64,000 nucleotides of DNA from Watersipora subatra (lineage: Eukaryota; Bryozoa; Gymnolaemata; Cheilostomatida; Watersiporidae): the NCBI RefSeq assembly GCF_963576615.1, contig NC_088711.1, positions 64,389,248 through 64,453,247 on the forward strand, read 5' to 3'. The number at the start of each line of letters is the position of its first letter. The first letter of the stretch is position 1. Below are positions 54,696 to 64,000 of the stretch, one piece after another. Below the pieces are notes generated by a model that was not told where the DNA came from, did no database searches, and saw only the letters and a list, made by a program, of their open reading frames with translations. The translations under genes and the position numbers were made by a program.

Positions 54696-57632
54696 GGGGA
54701 AAGTTGGGTGATATGGGACGCTTAAGCTTCCAGCAAACCCGGCAAGTAACTCGACTAAAATTTCACCTTTTTGTTGAACAGCTCGACTTTCTTGCCATGT
54801 TATTAAATTTTTAGCAGCTTATAGCTATTAGTTTGGCCACAATATCTTTTTTTGTGTGTCCCATATCACCCGTGATTTCGATGGGCTTATGGGTGATATG
54901 GGACAATAATTTAAACTGATGAAAGCTGTTGTATTTTACCCCACCACTACCATTATTGCTACTGACAAACGTTTAAAATATATGTGAAAGAAAGAGCAGT
55001 ATTAAAATAACATCCTTTGTAAAATAATTGTAAATATTTATTGGAGTAACAGTTACAACATGTATTTAAAGAAACAAACTGCCTATGTAAGTATTTGACC
55101 CTACCACCACATTATTTTTGTTATCTATTTAAAATGAACACAGTGAGTAAAATAGCAGTGGCAGTAAAACACATTGCTTGCCAAACTACCCTTAAGTCTA
55201 TGAACTAGTCCGATTCGCAGTTGTGGCATGTATACAAGTGGTAACCAGGAGTGCAGGCTTCATGAGCCCAATGTTTACAGTCACTGCACTGAACCCATGG
55301 TTCCCTAGATGTGCTGTTACCGAAGTGTTCAAAGCACACAATACAAATGTTAAACTCGTCGTCTGAGTCGTCGGAGTAAGATAAAGGTGGCCTTTTTCTT
55401 TTTTGTTTGCCTTTTACTGACTTCTTGGTTACGGCGGGATTATCATTACCTTTTGATGTTAAAGTGGGCTCGCTAGAAGTTTTTTTAGCTGCTTTCTTTG
55501 CAGCCTTTTCTAACAAAGTGACTTTCACTGGTGTTGTGTTTAAGACCGTACTACTTTGAGAGCGTGATTTGTCTTTGGCCTTACTAAAGTTCATAATTGG
55601 TTTGGGAGAAATCTCGCTAATCAATGATCTGACACATTTGCTTTTAGAAATAACCAAAGATAATGTATGATCATGATCAGAAGCTGTGCTCAAAGTAGAA
55701 ATTTCATAGCCATTGTTAGAGCTATCAGCTGCAAGAGGTTGGTCATTTGAAGTTTCTCTGTTCTTGTTGGTCTGACCTGTTGGCTGACATGTTTCCATGC
55801 CCTCTGTTATATTGTCATGATGTGGTCTCGGTACTTCGAAATTAGCAGCTTCCAAATCATCTTTAAAAATACTAAAGTCTTCATCACTAAACACGCTTCT
55901 GTTAAATGGCGATATGCCTGTAGCGAGGAACCCAGAAATTGCTAGGTCCATTCGACATGTAGACGAATATGCCTTGTTGAAAATCCCAGCTACATCGACA
56001 GGCGTAACAACCTTTCCAGGATTTTTCAACAGCCACAAACGTACATTCTCTGCATAGTTAGTTTTTAGTGGTTTAAAAAAACTCACATCTAGTGGTTGGA
56101 TTCTGTGCGACGTATGTGGGGGAATCGTTACAAAGTTTATACCATGGTCACGTAAAAACTGCCAAATCTCTAGCGAAAGATGGCTGCTATGATTGTCGGC
56201 GATAAGAAGTACAGGATTTTCTAAAGAGCAATTGGTGAACTTTTGAAAGTGTTGCAACCACTTGAGAAACAGTTTTTCATTTACCCAGCCACTCTCTGAG
56301 CATTCTCCGACAGATCCTACTGGTGCTCCATTCATAAGATGGGGAGCCATTCTTATTCTCTTAAATATAAACATTGGTGGTACAAATGTGCCGGTTGCGC
56401 TCATGCAACATATTACAGTTGTATTTGTCCCTCTTTCCCCACTTGTTACTGCTCCTACTCTTTTCTTTCCACGCGCTGCTAAGATCTTCACAGGTTTGGT
56501 TACAGTGGATACTCCAGTCTCGTCAACATTGTATATGCGCGCAGCATCAATTGCAAGAAAAGGCTCCAAATTGTCATAGAATTTTAAAATAGCAGCTTTG
56601 TTAAATGCCTTTGCTCTGTTCATTGATGTGCCTTCAGGAAGTCGAACAGCAAGCTCTGGATGGCGTCTAATAAATGCTGTAAACCATTCTTGCCCAGCCA
56701 TTTGTGACTCCTTGTTGAACTTATGTGGGATGCCTTTCTTTTCTGCAAGCTGTAATAAGTCAGGAAAAGGTAAAATCATTTGATGAAGATTCTTATAATC
56801 TTCAATATTGTTAGGCATTGCAGAACAAGATTGATTTAAAAAGTTGAAAGGATCCTAAAATTATGGTTTTAGCTATTTACTTGATATGCCAGCTTTCTTA
56901 GGTCTCTTGCTGTGATTCCGAACAATGTCCTTTCCATATCTAGTACATGACTAACAAGATCTTCTTCCATGTCACCTAGCACGGGTTTTCCACCTAGAGC
57001 AATCTTTCCAATACTGAGGTTGGACTGCCTTCGAAGTAGAGTTGTCCGTGGTATGCCATACTGTGATGAAGCTTTACGAAGAGACATTCCATTTTTTACA
57101 CTGTCTAATGCTTTCAGCAAAGCATCCTCTGACCATGTAGCTCGAATGTTTTTTGCAGTATAGCGAGGCATGTCTAACAAAATCACAAAAGAGGACTTAG
57201 CAGAGTAGTATATGGGTGATATGGACCACCTGTCCATATCACCCATATACAGGTGGTCCATATCACCCATACACACATAATTTTGTTTATAGGCTATTGT
57301 TAAAAACAAAGCAGACAGAACAAATCCAATTTTTGAAATAATGATGGCAAGATAAGGTAGAACAACTTACCTTTTACACTTTAGAAAATATTGGATGTTT
57401 TTTGCCAAAATGGCAAGAAAAAGGCTGCAAATTGTTAGAAGGAATTGTGCAAAAACAGTTAAATTTCTCTCTCTACAAAGCATGCTGTTTTATGTAGGCA
57501 GCCATTTTGCAGGAAGTAGGGTAACTAAACCTTGACCTTTTACTACTTTCAGCTGTATCCTATTACTGTTGCCTAGTGAGATATAAACTGTCCCATATCA
57601 CCCGGTAGGTCCATATCACCCAACTTTCCCCT
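54696..57632 (-). mobile_element. Complete pogo-like transposon
   Basis: The terminal inverted repeats are GGGGAAAGTTGGGTGATATG, flanked by TA at 54694-54695 and 57633-57634. The motif GGGTGATATGG recurs in both subterminal regions, in both orientations: near 54710, 54855, 54890, 57210, 57230, 57255, 57590 and 57615. It encodes one intact spliced transposase. Completeness and intact ends suggest recent mobility. Confidence 0.9.
55205..57171 (-). CDS. Pogo-like DDE transposase with N-terminal psq HTH and C-terminal PHD-like finger
   Basis: Two exons: 57171-56881 (97 codons) and 56749-55205 (514 codons plus stop), joined across a 131-bp intron (CAA|GTAAAT...TTACAG|CTT). The join reads LRKLAYQ-LAEKKGIPHKF, the expected family continuation. 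Exon 1 has a psq-type HTH (KALDSVKNGMSLRKASSQYG IPRTTL). Exon 2 has a CENP-B-like HTH segment (EWFTAFIRRHPELAVR) and the three acidic blocks NVDETG, LLIADNHSSH and QPLDVSFFKP. A Lys-rich linker leads to a Cys4-His-Cys3 PHD-like finger (CIVC...CSDCKHWAHEAC...CHNC). It should catalyse cut-and-paste transposition at TA sites. No disabling change was seen. Confidence 0.88.
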
Positions 57633-57936
57633 ACACTTTGTGTTGATATTGGTTTGACGTTTCAAAGAGCAATACAGTCTCCAATTTTGTAAATAGGCGA
57701 GCTAAGTCTTAATAAAAATCAGCAGAGGCATGCTATATTACAAATAGTCCAGTATTACTGGTTTATTAAAAAAATACCCAATCTAGGTATTCTATTTATG
57801 AAGCCCAATAATATAAGTAGCTTATAATGTTATGTAGTGCTACCGTTTTAGCCTAAAAATTAAACAAATTGAGTTAAGCTATTGAGTGTATGAAACAGTG
57901 AGTGTTTAAAGACACAGCAACAATACCTACGACAGG

Positions 57937-58079
57937 TGTAAGAGGTGTCTGATTGGTCGGACTGATCTGATGCGCATGACAGGACGGGGATAAGGCTACG
58001 GAGTCATTCGTCAACCTGGAGGCTTACTAGAAGGACGTCAACGCTCGACTAACATGTATATATCCCGTGTATTCCTATA
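57937..58079 (+). repeat. 5' LTR
   Basis: 143 bp beginning TGTAAGAGGTGTCTG and ending ATTCCTATA. Contains a TATATA-like box near 58056. It differs from the 3' LTR only at 58055 (T for G, in AACATG against AACAGG). Confidence 0.9.
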
Positions 58080-58096
58080 TGGTGTCAGAATAAGCG
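58080..58096 (+). other. Primer-binding site
   Basis: TGGTGTCAGAATAAGCG directly follows the 5' LTR. TGGTGTCAGAA matches the complement of tRNA-Leu 3' ends used by many gypsy elements. Confidence 0.7.
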
Positions 58097-58279
58097 TACC
58101 CACGCTAGCGTTGTTAATTACCTCGAAGCCTAGTAGTGAAGGTTTGGCTGAATCTTACCGGGTTTACTAACTATAATTTGCGTTGTTCGGTACTCGTGAG
58201 GTAAGTTGAGGATTTGGATGAATCCTAGGAACTGAATAATTAAGTAAATAGTTGTTAGAAACCAGTATATAAATAAATA

Positions 58280-59137
58280 ATGGCGGAAGGAAGTAAAGAT
58301 GATCGCTTTGTAAAGAAATTAAATTTCAAAGATGAAAATCTTTCAGTATCGTGGAAAACATTCAAAAGGCAATTTAATATCCTCAGAATAGCCAAAAAGT
58401 ATGGCGATATGGAAGAAGAAGAGAAAATTGCAAACCTGCTAATGCTAATGGGATCGGACAGTGTTCCTATCTATGACCAATTTAATTTTCATGATACGGA
58501 AGAAGGTAGAACAAGAACATTGGTGAATGTAATCGCCATGTTTGACAATCATTTTGAACCCATCAGAAATGTAATTTATGAACGAGTAAAATTCAACAGT
58601 CTTAAACAAGGATCTATGTCAATTCACCAATTTATTACTGAAGTTCATACCCAGGCTGACAACTGTGACTACGGCAACATGCGTGACCAGTTAATAAGAG
58701 ACAGAATTGTGGTAGGAGTGGCGGATAACAAACTCAGAGAACAACTTATCGATGTCGAAGAGTTAGACTTGGCGACTTGTATTCGAAAAGCTAAACAGTT
58801 CATATCCCACCATGCTCAAGCTGCAAAATTATTAGGGGAAACCCATGATGATAACCTAGATGCAGTAAAAAATTATACTGCAACTAGCGACAAATTCAAA
58901 AAGCGAACTTACGGTCAACAGGGCAAACAAAAGTGTTTCTTTTGTAACAGAGACTCGCATCCGAGAGAGAGATGCCCTGCACGCAACGCGAATTGTTATA
59001 TCTGTAAAGAGAAAGGGCACTGGGCTAGAGCTAAGGCATGTAAAACAAAAAAAGGATCGCAGATAAATATAACTAGCGAGCTCACGCAGGAGTCCGAGGG
59101 ACTAGAGAGTTTGTACTTTGGCTCCGACTCGGAATGA
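58280..59137 (+). CDS. Gag
   Basis: 285 residues with an ATG start. The capsid-like part spans residues 1-200 (WKTFKRQFNIL, ANLLMLMGSD, FNSLKQGSMSIHQFITEVH, LIRDRIVVGV). Two zinc knuckles follow: CFFCNRDSHPRERC and CYICKEKGHWARAKAC, the second with one extra residue before the last Cys. Gag packages the RNA into particles. It ends at TGA 59135-59137, followed immediately by CTAG and an open frame into pol, in the same frame. Confidence 0.9.
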   Translation: MAEGSKDDRFVKKLNFKDENLSVSWKTFKRQFNILRIAKKYGDMEEEEKIANLLMLMGSDSVPIYDQFNFHDTEEGRTRTLVNVIAMFDNHFEPIRNVIYERVKFNSLKQGSMSIHQFITEVHTQADNCDYGNMRDQLIRDRIVVGVADNKLREQLIDVEELDLATCIRKAKQFISHHAQAAKLLGETHDDNLDAVKNYTATSDKFKKRTYGQQGKQKCFFCNRDSHPRERCPARNANCYICKEKGHWARAKACKTKKGSQINITSELTQESEGLESLYFGSDSE

Positions 59138-62100
59138 CTAGATGGACTCACGATTGAAAATATTACTGAAACTCCAAAAGCATGGATCGCGAACATCAGA
59201 CTGAATTCACATCAGGTGAAATTTAAACTAGACACGGGAGCCGCAGTTACAGCTGTGCCGGCGTCTATGGCCAATTTAGTGGAAAACGTCAATCACTCTA
59301 ACAAAATCCTCAGAGGCGCTGGAAACCATAGATTGGTTGTTACAGGCCAAAAGGAGGTAACATTGTCCTCTTCGGAGGTGGAAGTTCGCGAGAGAGTTTA
59401 TTTTGTTAAGAATTTGGTGACGCCGCTGTTGGGGAAGCCAGCCATTTCTAAATTAAGTCTTATTAACTTCACTGATAGTGTAGAAGCAGATATACATTGG
59501 CTTGCAAGCTACCCGGAATTGTTGAAAGGTCTGGGAACAATGGATGCTCAGGTGAAAATAACCCTGGAAAATAACTGTACACCATTTGTTCAGGCTGTCC
59601 CTAGGAGAGTAGCGGCTGCAAGAAAGGATATGCTGCAGAACGAACTCAATAGAATGGAACAGCTAGGGGTAATCGAGCGTATCGAGAAACCTACTCAATG
59701 GTGTGCACCGTGCATAGTAGTTCCCAAGAAAAATGGTAAATTACGGGTGTGTATAGACTTTACAAATCTTAACAAGTCTATAAAAAGAGAGCATCACCCC
59801 TTGCCAACAGCAGAAGAAACGTTAAGTGAGTTGGGAGCTTCTAAGTTGTTTAGCAAGTTAGATGCTAATTCAGGGTATTGGCAGTTGAAGCTTCAGCCTG
59901 CTTCCCAAGAACTTACCACCTTCATTACTCCCTTTGGGAGATACTTCTGTAAGCGATTGCCCTTCGGCATTAGCAGCGCGCCGGAAATATTTCAGAGAGA
60001 GATGCAGAAAGTGTTGGTTGACTTGAAGGGCGTAGTGTGCCACATGGATGACATACTCGTGCACAGAGCCACCAAGAAGCAACACGAAGAACGTCTCCAT
60101 CATGTTTTGGCTCGGTTAAGAACAGCTGGAATCACACTAAATAGAGATAAGTGCGAGTTTGGCGTGCGGGAGACTAAGTTCTTAGGTCATGTGATAGACA
60201 GTAGAGGGATTCGAGCAGATCCGGAAAAGACTAGAGCCATTTTAGAATTCCCGACTCCTTCCACTAAGAAGGAGCTACGACGTTTCTTTGGAATAGTCAA
60301 CTATCTAGGAAAGTTCTCCCCTCGGCTAGCAGAGTCAACAGGACATCTACGTAGGCTTCTCGGGAATGACTGTGAATGGATATGGGGTCCTGAGCAGATT
60401 GAGCAGTTCAGACACTTGAAAGAGCTGCTGGCAAAGACTCCCATTCTTACACCTTATTCAGTGACAGCCGACACACTGATTAGTGCAGACTCATCTTCTT
60501 TTGGCTTGGGTGCAGCACTAATGCAAAAAATTGAAGGTGACTGGCGACCAGTGGCATACGCTTCTCGTTCTTTGTCGTCTACCAAAAGAAAATATGCTCA
60601 GATTGAGAAGGAGGCGCTCGCAATCTGTTGGGCCTGTGATAAATTTTCCTACTATATCTTGGGGAAAGACATTCTGATAGAAACAGATCACAAGCCACTC
60701 GTAGCTATTTTGGGTACTAAAGAATTGGCTAAGTTGTCCATTAGAGTCCAAAGATTTTGCTTGAGAATGATGACATATTCATATAAAGTTTTTTACACGC
60801 CCGGGAGTAAGCTCGTCTTGGCGGACGCATTGTCTAGATCGACCTCGCTAGAGGTAAATGCCATGACAGAGACTGGAGAGTCATGGGCTGACGAGAGCTT
60901 GGCCGAACTACCAATAGCTTCAGGCAGGCTGGCTAGGATCAAAGCGGCGCTGATAGCAGATGACGCAGGACGATTTTTGTTAAAATTCACCAATGAGGGT
61001 TGGCCAAACAGTAAGCAGATTCCCGATGTGGTAAAGAACGTGTACACATTTAGAGACTACTTGACACAAGTTGATGGCATCATATTCTTCATGAACCGTG
61101 TTTTCATTCCTGAATTGGAAAGGGACAATATACTGAAAGACATACATAAGGGCCATCAAGGAGAATCTAAGTGCATCAGGAGAGCATCGGACATAGTATG
61201 GTGGCCTGGAATGACCCGAGAGATCAGGAAAATGGTGGCTAGGTGTGAGTTGTGTGAAAAATTCCGTCAAAAAGCAAGGGAACCACTGATCTCTACCCCT
61301 TTTCCGGAGCGACCTTGGTGGAGATTGGCGATAGACCTTTTTGAAATGCAGCAAAAGTCTTACCTTATCACAATCGACTATTACAGTCGCTTCATTGCAG
61401 TAGATGAGTTGGATGACTCAACGGAAGCTCACGTAGTTTGCGGTGAAGTGAAAGACATGTTTTGTACACTAGGGGTGCCAAACACAGTAGTGACGGACAA
61501 CGGTCCTCAGTTTATGTCGGAAAAGTTTCGAGAGCTGCTCAGGAAATGGGATGTGCAGCATATAACCAGTTCTCCAAAGAATCCCCGAAGCAATGGGGAG
61601 GTTGAGAGAGCTGTTCGCACAGTGAAGGGTCTAATGAATAAGAATCTAGACTGGAAGGCAGCCCTGTGCATGTATAGAGATACTCCGCTGGCTAATGGGT
61701 ACTCACCCTCACAATTGCTAAACAGCAGGTCTATGAACTCTATGGGCATTCTATCAGACCATAAGATAGATGTCAACAGACTCAAAAAAGTTGAAAGAAA
61801 CCAGAGACAAAAACAAGCTAGGTGGTATAATAGCAGACATGCAGCCAGAGATAGAAGCCCTCTTGCGATGCAGCAGCCGGTAATAATTCGAGACCCAGGC
61901 ACAGCCCCGAAACAGGCTATGGTGATCGGCACTAAAGGTCGCGAGGTCGTAGCTCTTGGAGCATCAGGAAATTTGCTTCGCAGAAACAGGGAGTTAGTAT
62001 CGAGGTCACCTGCGAAGATTTCCGGCAACACTCTCCCAAGTTCCAATGACTCACAAAGTATTGTTAGTCATGAGCACACAGGAGATGTCTTTTCTAAAGA

Positions 62101-62353
62101 TTTGCCGGACAACCCACATCTGGGCCAAGAACCTTGTTTTCCTGGAACTTTTGGTGATAGCCTCCCTGGCGGGGTCCAAACCCCTGGTTCCTTGTATAGG
62201 ACTCCAGTTAAACAAAAATTACATAGACCCATAGAGCAGCCGATCAGCAAGACTAGACCATCGAAATCTCCTGAGAATATCTCACTTGAATCTCCTGTTA
62301 AGAGGAGCCGCTATGGTAGGCAGTTAAAAAGGCCCACTAAATTAAACCTATAG
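59138..62353 (+). CDS. Pol polyprotein: protease, RT, RNase H, integrase
   Basis: Open from the codon after the gag TGA to TAG at 62351-62353, about 1071 residues. Protease: FKLDTGAAVTAVP with LRGAGN and LLGKP. RT: VCIDFTNLNKS, KLDANSGYWQL, LPFGISSAPEIFQ, and HMDD in place of YxDD at about 60040-60055. RNase H: ISADSSSFGLGAAL, ETDHKPL. Integrase: a zinc region (IHKGHQG...CELC) and a DDE core (AIDLF, VVTDNGPQF, SNGEVERAV). There is no ATG near the start (the first internal candidate is GTG at 59216), so it is probably made as a Gag-Pol fusion by stop readthrough. Confidence 0.92.
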   Translation, partial: LDGLTIENITETPKAWIANIRLNSHQVKFKLDTGAAVTAVPASMANLVENVNHSNKILRGAGNHRLVVTGQKEVTLSSSEVEVRERVYFVKNLVTPLLGKPAISKLSLINFTDSVEADIHWLASYPELLKGLGTMDAQVKITLENNCTPFVQAVPRRVAAARKDMLQNELNRMEQLGVIERIEKPTQWCAPCIVVPKKNGKLRVCIDFTNLNKSIKREHHPLPTAEETLSELGASKLFSKLDANSGYWQLKLQPASQELTTFITPFGRYFCKRLPFGISSAPEIFQREMQKVLVDLKGVVCHMDDILVHRATKKQHEERLHHVLARLRTAGITLNRDKCEFGVRETKFLGHVIDSRGIRADPEKTRAILEFPTPSTKKELRRFFGIVNYLGKFSPRLAESTGHLRRLLGNDCEWIWGPEQIEQFRHLKELLAKTPILTPYSVTADTLISADSSSFGLGAALMQKIEGDWRPVAYASRSLSSTKRKYAQIEKEALAICWACDKFSYYILGKDILIETDHKPLVAILGTKELAKLSIRVQRFCLRMMTYSYKVFYTPGSKLVLADALSRSTSLEVNAMTETGESWADESLAELPIASGRLARIKAALIADDAGRFLLKFTNEGWPNSKQIPDVVKNVYTFRDYLTQVDGIIFFMNRVFIPELERDNILKDIHKGHQGESKCIRRASDIVWWPGMTREIRKMVARCELCEKFRQKAREPLISTPFPERPWWRLAIDLFEMQQKSYLITIDYYSRFIAVDELDDSTEAHVVCGEVKDMFCTLGVPNTVVTDNGPQFMSEKFRELLRKWDVQHITSSPKNPRSNGEVERAVRTVKGLMNKNLDWKAALCMYRDTPLANGYSPSQLLNSRSMNSMGILSDHKIDVNRLKKVERNQRQKQARWYNSRHAARDRSPLAMQQPVIIRDPGTAPKQAMVIGTKGREVVALGASGNLLRRNRELVSRSPAKISGNTLPSSNDSQSIVSHEHTGDVFSKDLPDNPHLGQEPCFPGTFGDSLPGGVQTPGSLYRTPVKQKLHRPIEQPISKTRPSKSPENISLESPVKRSRYGRQLKRPTKLNL

Positions 62354-62406
62354 TTTCAAATTCTTTATATCCACAAAGTTGACTCTAGATATTATTTATC
62401 CCAGGA

Positions 62407-63003
62407 ATGAAGACGCTGGTGCTGGGAAATTCCATTGTGACGGAGTTGAATGACTCCTCTTGGAGAACCATTTCCATACCAGGAGCTGATTGGATAGATC
62501 TGCTGGAACACATATTTAATAATGTAAATTCTTTCAGGGATTCCATCACATACTTGCACATAGGTCCAGTGAGATTCACTAGGATGACACATGATAGGGA
62601 ATGTATACTGATTGACCGCCCGTATGGTACACCTAAATCTATACTACGCCCATGGACAGGGGCACTCAGGGCTAATAATATTAACATAGTGATCTGTACA
62701 ATCTACCCGGCGTGCCTCAATAGGTACAACAGGAGTTCTGCTATCAAGCACAAAAATAATACCGAACTCCTCAGAAGCCTAGTTGTTATTGAAAACCAAT
62801 TAATAGTTAACTTTAACATGCAAAATAATTGGGCTACTCCATACCTACATAAGAGAATTTTTACTAGGAGACATCACTCTTATGCATTCAGAAACTATTT
62901 CTTGAGGGATGGGCTTCATCCTAGGAGACAAATAACGAAGGATTGGATTAAAGAGATAAAGCGGGTCAACCCTACAAATCATTTAAGAGTGAATTGTCGT
63001 TAA
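62407..63003 (+). CDS. Third ORF in env position; SGNH/GDSL hydrolase-like
   Basis: 198 residues, ATG start 53 bases after the pol stop, in a different frame. The N-terminus MKTLVLGNSIVTEL resembles the GDS nucleophile block (Ser9). SIPGADWIDLLEHI resembles the second block, ITYLHIGPVRF the third, and LRDGLHPRRQITKDWIKEI the last, with D168 and H171 spaced like the Asp-x-x-His of SGNH hydrolases. The usual GxND Asn is not seen. No signal peptide, transmembrane helix or glycoprotein features, so it is not a typical env. SGNH-like domains are known in ORF1 of CR1/L1-type LINEs; presence here is unusual. It may be a nucleic-acid- or lipid-acting accessory protein; function unproven. Confidence 0.65.
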   Translation: MKTLVLGNSIVTELNDSSWRTISIPGADWIDLLEHIFNNVNSFRDSITYLHIGPVRFTRMTHDRECILIDRPYGTPKSILRPWTGALRANNINIVICTIYPACLNRYNRSSAIKHKNNTELLRSLVVIENQLIVNFNMQNNWATPYLHKRIFTRRHHSYAFRNYFLRDGLHPRRQITKDWIKEIKRVNPTNHLRVNCR

Positions 63004-63236
63004 TAATATGTTATAGCTTACAACAACACAAAAAAAAAACAAAAAAAAAAATTCATAGTTTTACTCACTTTTCATAAAACTGTATATATGACTAACATGC
63101 TTCACCATTAACTTTATCTAACCATCGCAACACAAAAAAATATGCACATATGATACTGCTGTTCGCGTGCGAATGTATTTTAGTTAAGGTGTGAGTGCAC
63201 CTCTGGCAGAAGACAACTCCACGTCGGAAGGAACTT

Positions 63237-63246
63237 GAAGGGGAGG
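63237..63246 (+). other. Polypurine tract
   Basis: GAAGGGGAGG directly precedes the 3' LTR, the plus-strand primer position. Confidence 0.8.
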
Positions 63247-63389
63247 TGTAAGAGGTGTCTGATTGGTCGGACTGATCTGATGCGCATGACAGGACGGGGA
63301 TAAGGCTACGGAGTCATTCGTCAACCTGGAGGCTTACTAGAAGGACGTCAACGCTCGACTAACAGGTATATATCCCGTGTATTCCTATA
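63247..63389 (+). repeat. 3' LTR
   Basis: 143 bp, one mismatch to the 5' LTR. Confidence 0.9.
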
Positions 63390-64000
63390 GTAGTTTATTG
63401 TATTATTAGTTTGTAACCAATATGTAAAATCTGGACTGAGAAGTTTGACTTGAGAGCTTGATTCATTATAATCAACACCTATCACTTATTGATCCAACTG
63501 ACTACAGTACACAGTGAAGGAAACGCAAGATTTTCAATAAAGCAATGCATTTAATCTTTGATTAATTATTCATAAATATTAAGTAAATGAGTTTGCTATC
63601 ATCTCACCTTATTTTTTAGGGGTTTGAGATTCTTTGCAACTTGAGAAGCTCTTTGTTATTTCGACTCACTAGCAATCTTCCTCAAGCATTCAGTGTGGCA
63701 TTTACATACGACTAACACTGCGAGCTGCGATCTGACTGTTTGTAGATGGTGCTCTACATCTCATAAAAACTTTGGATTATCGCTTTTTTCCGTTAGTAAA
63801 ACTTTGTTGGCTTCTTAGCATGTAAAACTTGATTATAATGAATTATGTAACCGATAATAGCTAGCTGTGGTAATCCATTTAAATAGAAGATACTAAATTT
63901 GCACTACTAACCGACGTAAACGGCAGTTTCTAACACGGAACAGCGGAAACAGACTAAGAGCACAAATGTTATCGGTGAAAGCAAATACGCACCGTATTAA
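63390..64000. other. Flank after the retrotransposon, nothing recognised
   Basis: No gene or clear repeat seen to the window end. Confidence 0.45.

Larger units (their letters stand above)
57937..63389 (+). mobile_element. Complete Ty3/gypsy LTR retrotransposon with a third ORF
   Basis: 143-bp LTRs, a tRNA-Leu-type primer site, gag, an in-frame TGA, pol (PR-RT-RH-IN) and an extra ORF before a polypurine tract. Domain order places it in Ty3/gypsy (Metaviridae). Gag with two CCHC knuckles and the pol style suggest a Mag-like lineage. All frames are intact. The five bases outside the LTRs (ACAGG and GTAGT) do not match, so no target duplication is visible. Confidence 0.93.

Noticed and set aside
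56262-56783. Plus-strand open frames opposite the pogo transposase
   Set aside because: Antisense shadows of the minus-strand coding exon.
59870-62250. Minus-strand open frames opposite gypsy pol
   Set aside because: Antisense shadows of pol.
62407-63003. Envelope glycoprotein
   Set aside because: No signal peptide, furin-type site, transmembrane helix or Cys-rich surface domain; SGNH-like blocks fit better.

Overview
This window looks like AT-rich nuclear DNA from an invertebrate animal. Genes have GT-AG introns and long introns full of repeats, and the mobile elements are animal-type: a Penelope-like retroelement, Ty3/gypsy, pogo/Tigger, hAT-type and Mutator-type (MULE) elements. There is no sign of prokaryotic organisation. 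I cannot fix the phylum; a lophotrochozoan or similar marine invertebrate is a guess.

Layout. 1-2 kb: two 5'-truncated Penelope-like copies head to head, forming an 850-bp inverted repeat, with a hammerhead-ribozyme-like core at the right end. 2-9 kb: non-coding, with SINE-like tails, a 13-bp and a 39-bp minisatellite, and an 899-bp inverted-repeat element. 9.2-25.3 kb: a three-exon plus-strand gene for a protein of about 1720 residues, with an N-terminal nucleotidyltransferase-like domain and 25 TPR units. Its 9.2-kb first intron holds a gag fragment and a nest of five DNA elements that can be ordered in time. 26-34 kb: low-complexity tracts, a decayed Tigger-like element, a 39-unit 22-bp minisatellite and a TTAA-flanked MITE. 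34.2-35.9 kb: minus-strand GPN2, a conserved GPN-loop GTPase, with a 2-bp excess in a GA run. A degraded direct duplicate lies at 38.9-40.3 kb. 41.2-47.0 kb: an intron-rich plus-strand gene of the MULE-transposase/SWIM-finger type, with paralogous fragments at 49.0 and 50.6 kb. 50.9-52.4 kb: more MITEs, including a MULE-type MITE inside a hAT-type MITE. 54.7-57.6 kb: a complete pogo-like transposon with TIRs, TA duplication and an intact spliced transposase ending in a PHD-like finger. 57.9-63.4 kb: a complete, very young Ty3/gypsy element with 143-bp LTRs that differ at one base.

The host-type genes (NTase-TPR and GPN2) show no common pathway. The most unusual items are in the gypsy element. 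Gag and pol share one frame and are separated only by TGA in the context TGA-CTA-G, known to favour readthrough. A third ORF in the env position has features of an SGNH/GDSL hydrolase. Next come the NTase-TPR gene with freshly duplicated repeats, the nested transposon record, and the hammerhead core in the Penelope end.
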